Assembly (NCBI RefSeq): GCF_002078175.1 | Contig: NZ_MWFK01000001.1 | Coordinates: 620,001 to 684,000 of the forward strand | Reading direction: 5' to 3' | From: Streptomyces sp. M41(2017) | GTDB taxonomy: Bacteria > Actinomycetota > Actinomycetes > Streptomycetales > Streptomycetaceae | DNA: 64,000 bases | Part shown: positions 59,962 to 64,000 of the stretch, one piece after another | Position numbering within the stretch: the stretch's first letter is position 1 | Layout: each line of letters starts with the position of its first letter | Notes under the pieces: model-generated | Told to the model about the DNA's origin: nothing | The model's input: the letters and a program-made list of their open reading frames with translations, nothing else | Database searches by the model: none | Made by a program: the position numbers and the translations under genes

Positions 59962-59995
59962 CGGCCCCGCCCGCCTCGGAAGGCGGACGGGGCCG
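59962..59995 (-). terminator. Strong hairpin after leuA
   Basis: The arm 59962-59975 pairs with 59982-59995 with one mismatch and a 6-nt loop, 22 bp beyond the leuA stop. On the minus strand it ends leuA transcripts. Confidence 0.8.
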
Positions 59996-60016
59996 GAAAG
60001 ACGCAGGTGGAACGGG

Positions 60017-61896
<1,880 letters not shown>

Positions 61897-62088
61897 GATG
61901 CTCCGCAGCCTAGCCGAGTCGCGCTGGTCTCGGGGGGCTGTATCAGTATGCGGGATCACGGGTGGCGAAGAGGACAAAACGTGCGGCATACCACTTCCCA
62001 GCGGACGGTCCGGCTCCCTTTCGCCGCATTTCACCAATCATGGTTGCAGGTGGTGACAGTTGCGTGACGCAGTGCAAGGGTGCCGGGC

Positions 62089-63159
62089 ATGACCACCAAC
62101 GGGGGCTTCGAGCCCGTCTTCTGCACCATCGTGCCGCCCCACGTCCTCGACCGGCTCGCGAGCAGCGAGGACCCCGCGCTCGCCGGTCCCGCCCGCCAGA
62201 CCCTGGAGCGGGACGCGTACGAGCGCACCCACCGGCGGCTGACCACCGTCCTCGGCGCGCCCTCCGTCGCCGCGCCGCCGGACGCGGCGGGCGGGCAGCC
62301 GCACCGCACCATCTACGACGCACGCCACGGGCAGGACCTGCCGGGCGCCCGGGTCCGCGGCGAGGGCGAGGAGCCCGGCACGGACGCCACCGTCAACCGG
62401 GCGTACGCCGGCCTCGGCGCCACCTTCGAGCTCTACCTGAACGCGTACCAGCGGTCCTCGATCAACGGCGACGGCCTGCCGCTGGACGCCACCGTGCACT
62501 TCGACAACGACTACAACAACGCCTTCTGGAACGGCGAGCAGATGGTGTTCGGCGACGGGGACGGGGAGATCTTCCTCGACTTCACCATCCCGGTCGACGT
62601 CATCGGGCACGAGCTGACCCACGGCGTCACCCAGTACACGGCGAACCTCACGTACTTCGGCCAGCCGGGCGCGCTGAACGAGTCGATGTCGGACGTGTTC
62701 GGGTCGCTGATCAAGCAGTACACGCTCGGCCAGAGTGCCGCCGAGGCCGACTGGCTGATCGGCGCCGGGCTCCTCGCCCCGCGGGTCACCGGCTCCGCCC
62801 TGCGGTCCATGAAGGAGCCGGGCAGCGCCTACGACGACGACGTGCTCGGCAAGGACCCGCAGCCCGGCACGATGGACGGCTATGTCCGCACCGGCCGTGA
62901 CAACGGCGGCGTCCACATCAACTCGGGCATCCCCAACCACGCCTTCTACCTCGTCGCCGAGGCGCTCGGCGGGCACGCGTGGGAGCGGGCCGGGCAGATC
63001 TGGTACGACGTCCTGACCGGCGGGGAGCTGCCGCAGCAGGCGCTGTTCTCGGACTTCGCGCGGCTCACGCTGGCCGCGGCGCGCTCCCGGTACAACGACG
63101 GGGAGGAGCTCCAGGCGGTCGGCAAGGCCTGGGAGCAGGTGGGGGTTCCGGCCACGTAG
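62089..63159 (+). CDS. Protealysin-like M4 metalloprotease
   Basis: 356 residues without a signal peptide. The N-terminus (FCTIVPPHVLDRLA) is the short protealysin-type propeptide with its PPxL motif, followed by the catalytic domain with DATVHFDNDYNNAFWNGEQMVFGDGDG, zinc site HELTH (174-178) and GALNESMSDVFGS. C-terminal NGGVHINSGIPNHAFYLVAEALGG matches. These proteases are cytoplasmic or released by unusual routes and are not classical secreted thermolysins. AAGGG is eight bases before ATG 62089. The inhibitor gene follows 60 bp downstream. Confidence 0.93.
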   Translation: MTTNGGFEPVFCTIVPPHVLDRLASSEDPALAGPARQTLERDAYERTHRRLTTVLGAPSVAAPPDAAGGQPHRTIYDARHGQDLPGARVRGEGEEPGTDATVNRAYAGLGATFELYLNAYQRSSINGDGLPLDATVHFDNDYNNAFWNGEQMVFGDGDGEIFLDFTIPVDVIGHELTHGVTQYTANLTYFGQPGALNESMSDVFGSLIKQYTLGQSAAEADWLIGAGLLAPRVTGSALRSMKEPGSAYDDDVLGKDPQPGTMDGYVRTGRDNGGVHINSGIPNHAFYLVAEALGGHAWERAGQIWYDVLTGGELPQQALFSDFARLTLAAARSRYNDGEELQAVGKAWEQVGVPAT

Positions 63160-63219
63160 CGGGTGCCGTTCCGCGTCGGGGCCGTGGCCGCGGGCGGCCG
63201 TCTCGGCTAGACAGGAGCC

Positions 63220-63486
63220 ATGCGTATTTCGGTGAGGCGCACGGGCGGGTTCGCGGGTATCGAGCGCCGGGCGGAGGTGGACACCTCGGGACGGCCCGAC
63301 GCGGCCGACTGGCACGCCCTGGCCGAGCGGACGCTCGCCGCCGGCCGGGACACTCCCCCGCCCGGCGTCCCGGACGGCTTCGGCTACCGGATCACGGTGG
63401 ACGGCACGACGGTCCACGCGGCCGACCCGAGCCTCACGGAGGACCAGCGCGAGCTGATCTCCCGGGTGCTCAAGGAGGGCGCCTAG
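63220..63486 (+). CDS. Emfourin-like protealysin inhibitor
   Basis: 88 residues: MRISVRRTGGFAGIERRAEVD is the characteristic start of emfourin, the recently described proteinaceous inhibitor encoded beside protealysin genes, followed by YRITVDGTTVHAADPSLTEDQRELI. It binds and inhibits the M4 protease. Position directly behind the protease supports a toxin/antitoxin-like protective role inside the cell. Confidence 0.88.
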   Translation: MRISVRRTGGFAGIERRAEVDTSGRPDAADWHALAERTLAAGRDTPPPGVPDGFGYRITVDGTTVHAADPSLTEDQRELISRVLKEGA

Positions 63487-63582
63487 CCGAGGGGTGCGAC
63501 GGGCGGGGCCGGCGCGGGCTTCAACTTCCGTTCCTCGCCGCACCGTTGACTTCCGTTACCCGGGGTACGGATGATCGCGCGC

Positions 63583-64000
63583 ATGGCGACGAACCCCCTC
63601 CCGCAGTTCCCGCCCGGCTTCCTCTGGGGCGTGTCCACCTCGGCCCACCAGATCGAGGGGGCCGTCGGTGAGCGCGCCCCGTCCGTGTGGGACGCCTTCA
63701 CCGCCGAACCCGGCCGGGTCAAGGACGGCTCCACGGCCGCGGTGGCCTGCGACCACTACCACCGCTACCCCGAGGACGTGGAGCTCCTCGCGGGTCTGGG
63801 CGTGGACGCGTACCGCTTCTCGGTGTCCTGGCCCCGGGTGAACTCCCCCGGCGGCCTCGACTTCTACGACCGTCTCGTCGACTCCCTGAGCGCGGCGGGT
63901 GTCCGGCCCGTCCCCACCCTGTTCCACTGGGACCTGCCGGTGGAGCTCGACTGGCGGGACCGGGACACCGCCGAGCGGTTCGCCGCGTACGCGGGAACGG
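63583..64000 (+). CDS. GH1 beta-glucosidase, 3' end outside window
   Basis: The first 139 residues are visible: PPGFLWGVSTSAHQIEGA is the GH1 signature start and VDAYRFSVSWPRV and PVPTLFHWDLP follow as expected. The acid/base and nucleophile glutamates lie downstream of the window edge. ATG 63583 (MATNPLPQFPPGFLWG) is chosen; ATG 63571 is four codons longer. No sugar transporter or regulator is visible yet, and no CebR-type operator was seen upstream. Confidence 0.9.
   Translation, partial: MATNPLPQFPPGFLWGVSTSAHQIEGAVGERAPSVWDAFTAEPGRVKDGSTAAVACDHYHRYPEDVELLAGLGVDAYRFSVSWPRVNSPGGLDFYDRLVDSLSAAGVRPVPTLFHWDLPVELDWRDRDTAERFAAYAGT

Overview
The window is chromosomal DNA of a Streptomyces-type actinomycete. 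GC content and third-codon-position GC are very high, many starts are GTG behind GGAGG-type ribosome sites, neighbouring genes often overlap by one or four bases, and many Streptomyces hallmarks are present: an Hrd-type sigma factor, Zur-controlled zinc uptake, a chitinase with paired 12-bp promoter repeats, a SoxR box before a flavin reductase, and the leu leader peptide. From memory, the order hrd-type sigma / dnaG / dgt ... ppdK ... dus ... glyS-znuACB-zur-uppS-recO ... leuA / M4 protease resembles a conserved arm of the S. coelicolor chromosome; this was not checked by alignment.

Layout. 0-6 kb: two tRNA-Asn genes, a YtxH-like protein, an FGGY sugar kinase and a heterodimeric ABC exporter. 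6-13.4 kb (minus strand): sigma factor, DNA primase, FAD oxidoreductase, dGTPase and a CbiX-type chelatase. 13.7-21.8 kb: SanA/YdcF-like protein, a small Tat/lipoprotein, a gamma-glutamylcyclotransferase/CutA pair, a secreted thermolysin-family protease, a SoxR-box FMN reductase, a membrane-anchored secreted protein with a class F-like sortase, a TauE/SafE permease and an SDR. 22-30 kb: pyruvate phosphate dikinase, then a ROK regulator divergent from two glycoside hydrolase-type genes. 30.3-39.3 kb: dus, two MFS exporters, an MmyB-like XRE regulator, an M14-type peptidase with an odd start, a tiny putative zinc protein, and a TetR/aldo-keto reductase pair. By eye, most of this stretch (about 31.5-39.4 kb) has the opposite GC skew from its surroundings.

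39.5-49.6 kb: GH18 chitinase, glyS, znuACB-zur, uppS, recO, a conserved small protein, a PIG-L deacetylase and a protein-tyrosine phosphatase-like protein. 49.8-58.8 kb is a coherent probable sialic acid module: a FadR-type GntR regulator, a peptide-type ABC importer containing a fused permease-ATPase, a NanA/DapA-family lyase and a secreted sialidase. A shared motif, GACRTNGGAYGTS, lies at the regulator start, just downstream of the transporter promoter, and three times in tandem before the sialidase gene. 59-64 kb: a zinc-ribbon/TerB protein, leuA with its leader peptide, a protealysin-like protease with its probable inhibitor emfourin, and the start of a GH1 beta-glucosidase cut by the window edge.

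Working together: the sialidase would free sialic acid outside the cell, the ABC system would import it and the lyase would split it, all under the GntR regulator. Zur and ZnuACB form a zinc homeostasis unit. The TetR, XRE and ROK regulators each sit beside the gene(s) they probably control. No CRISPR array, insertion sequence, integrase, rRNA operon or antibiotic biosynthetic cluster was seen.
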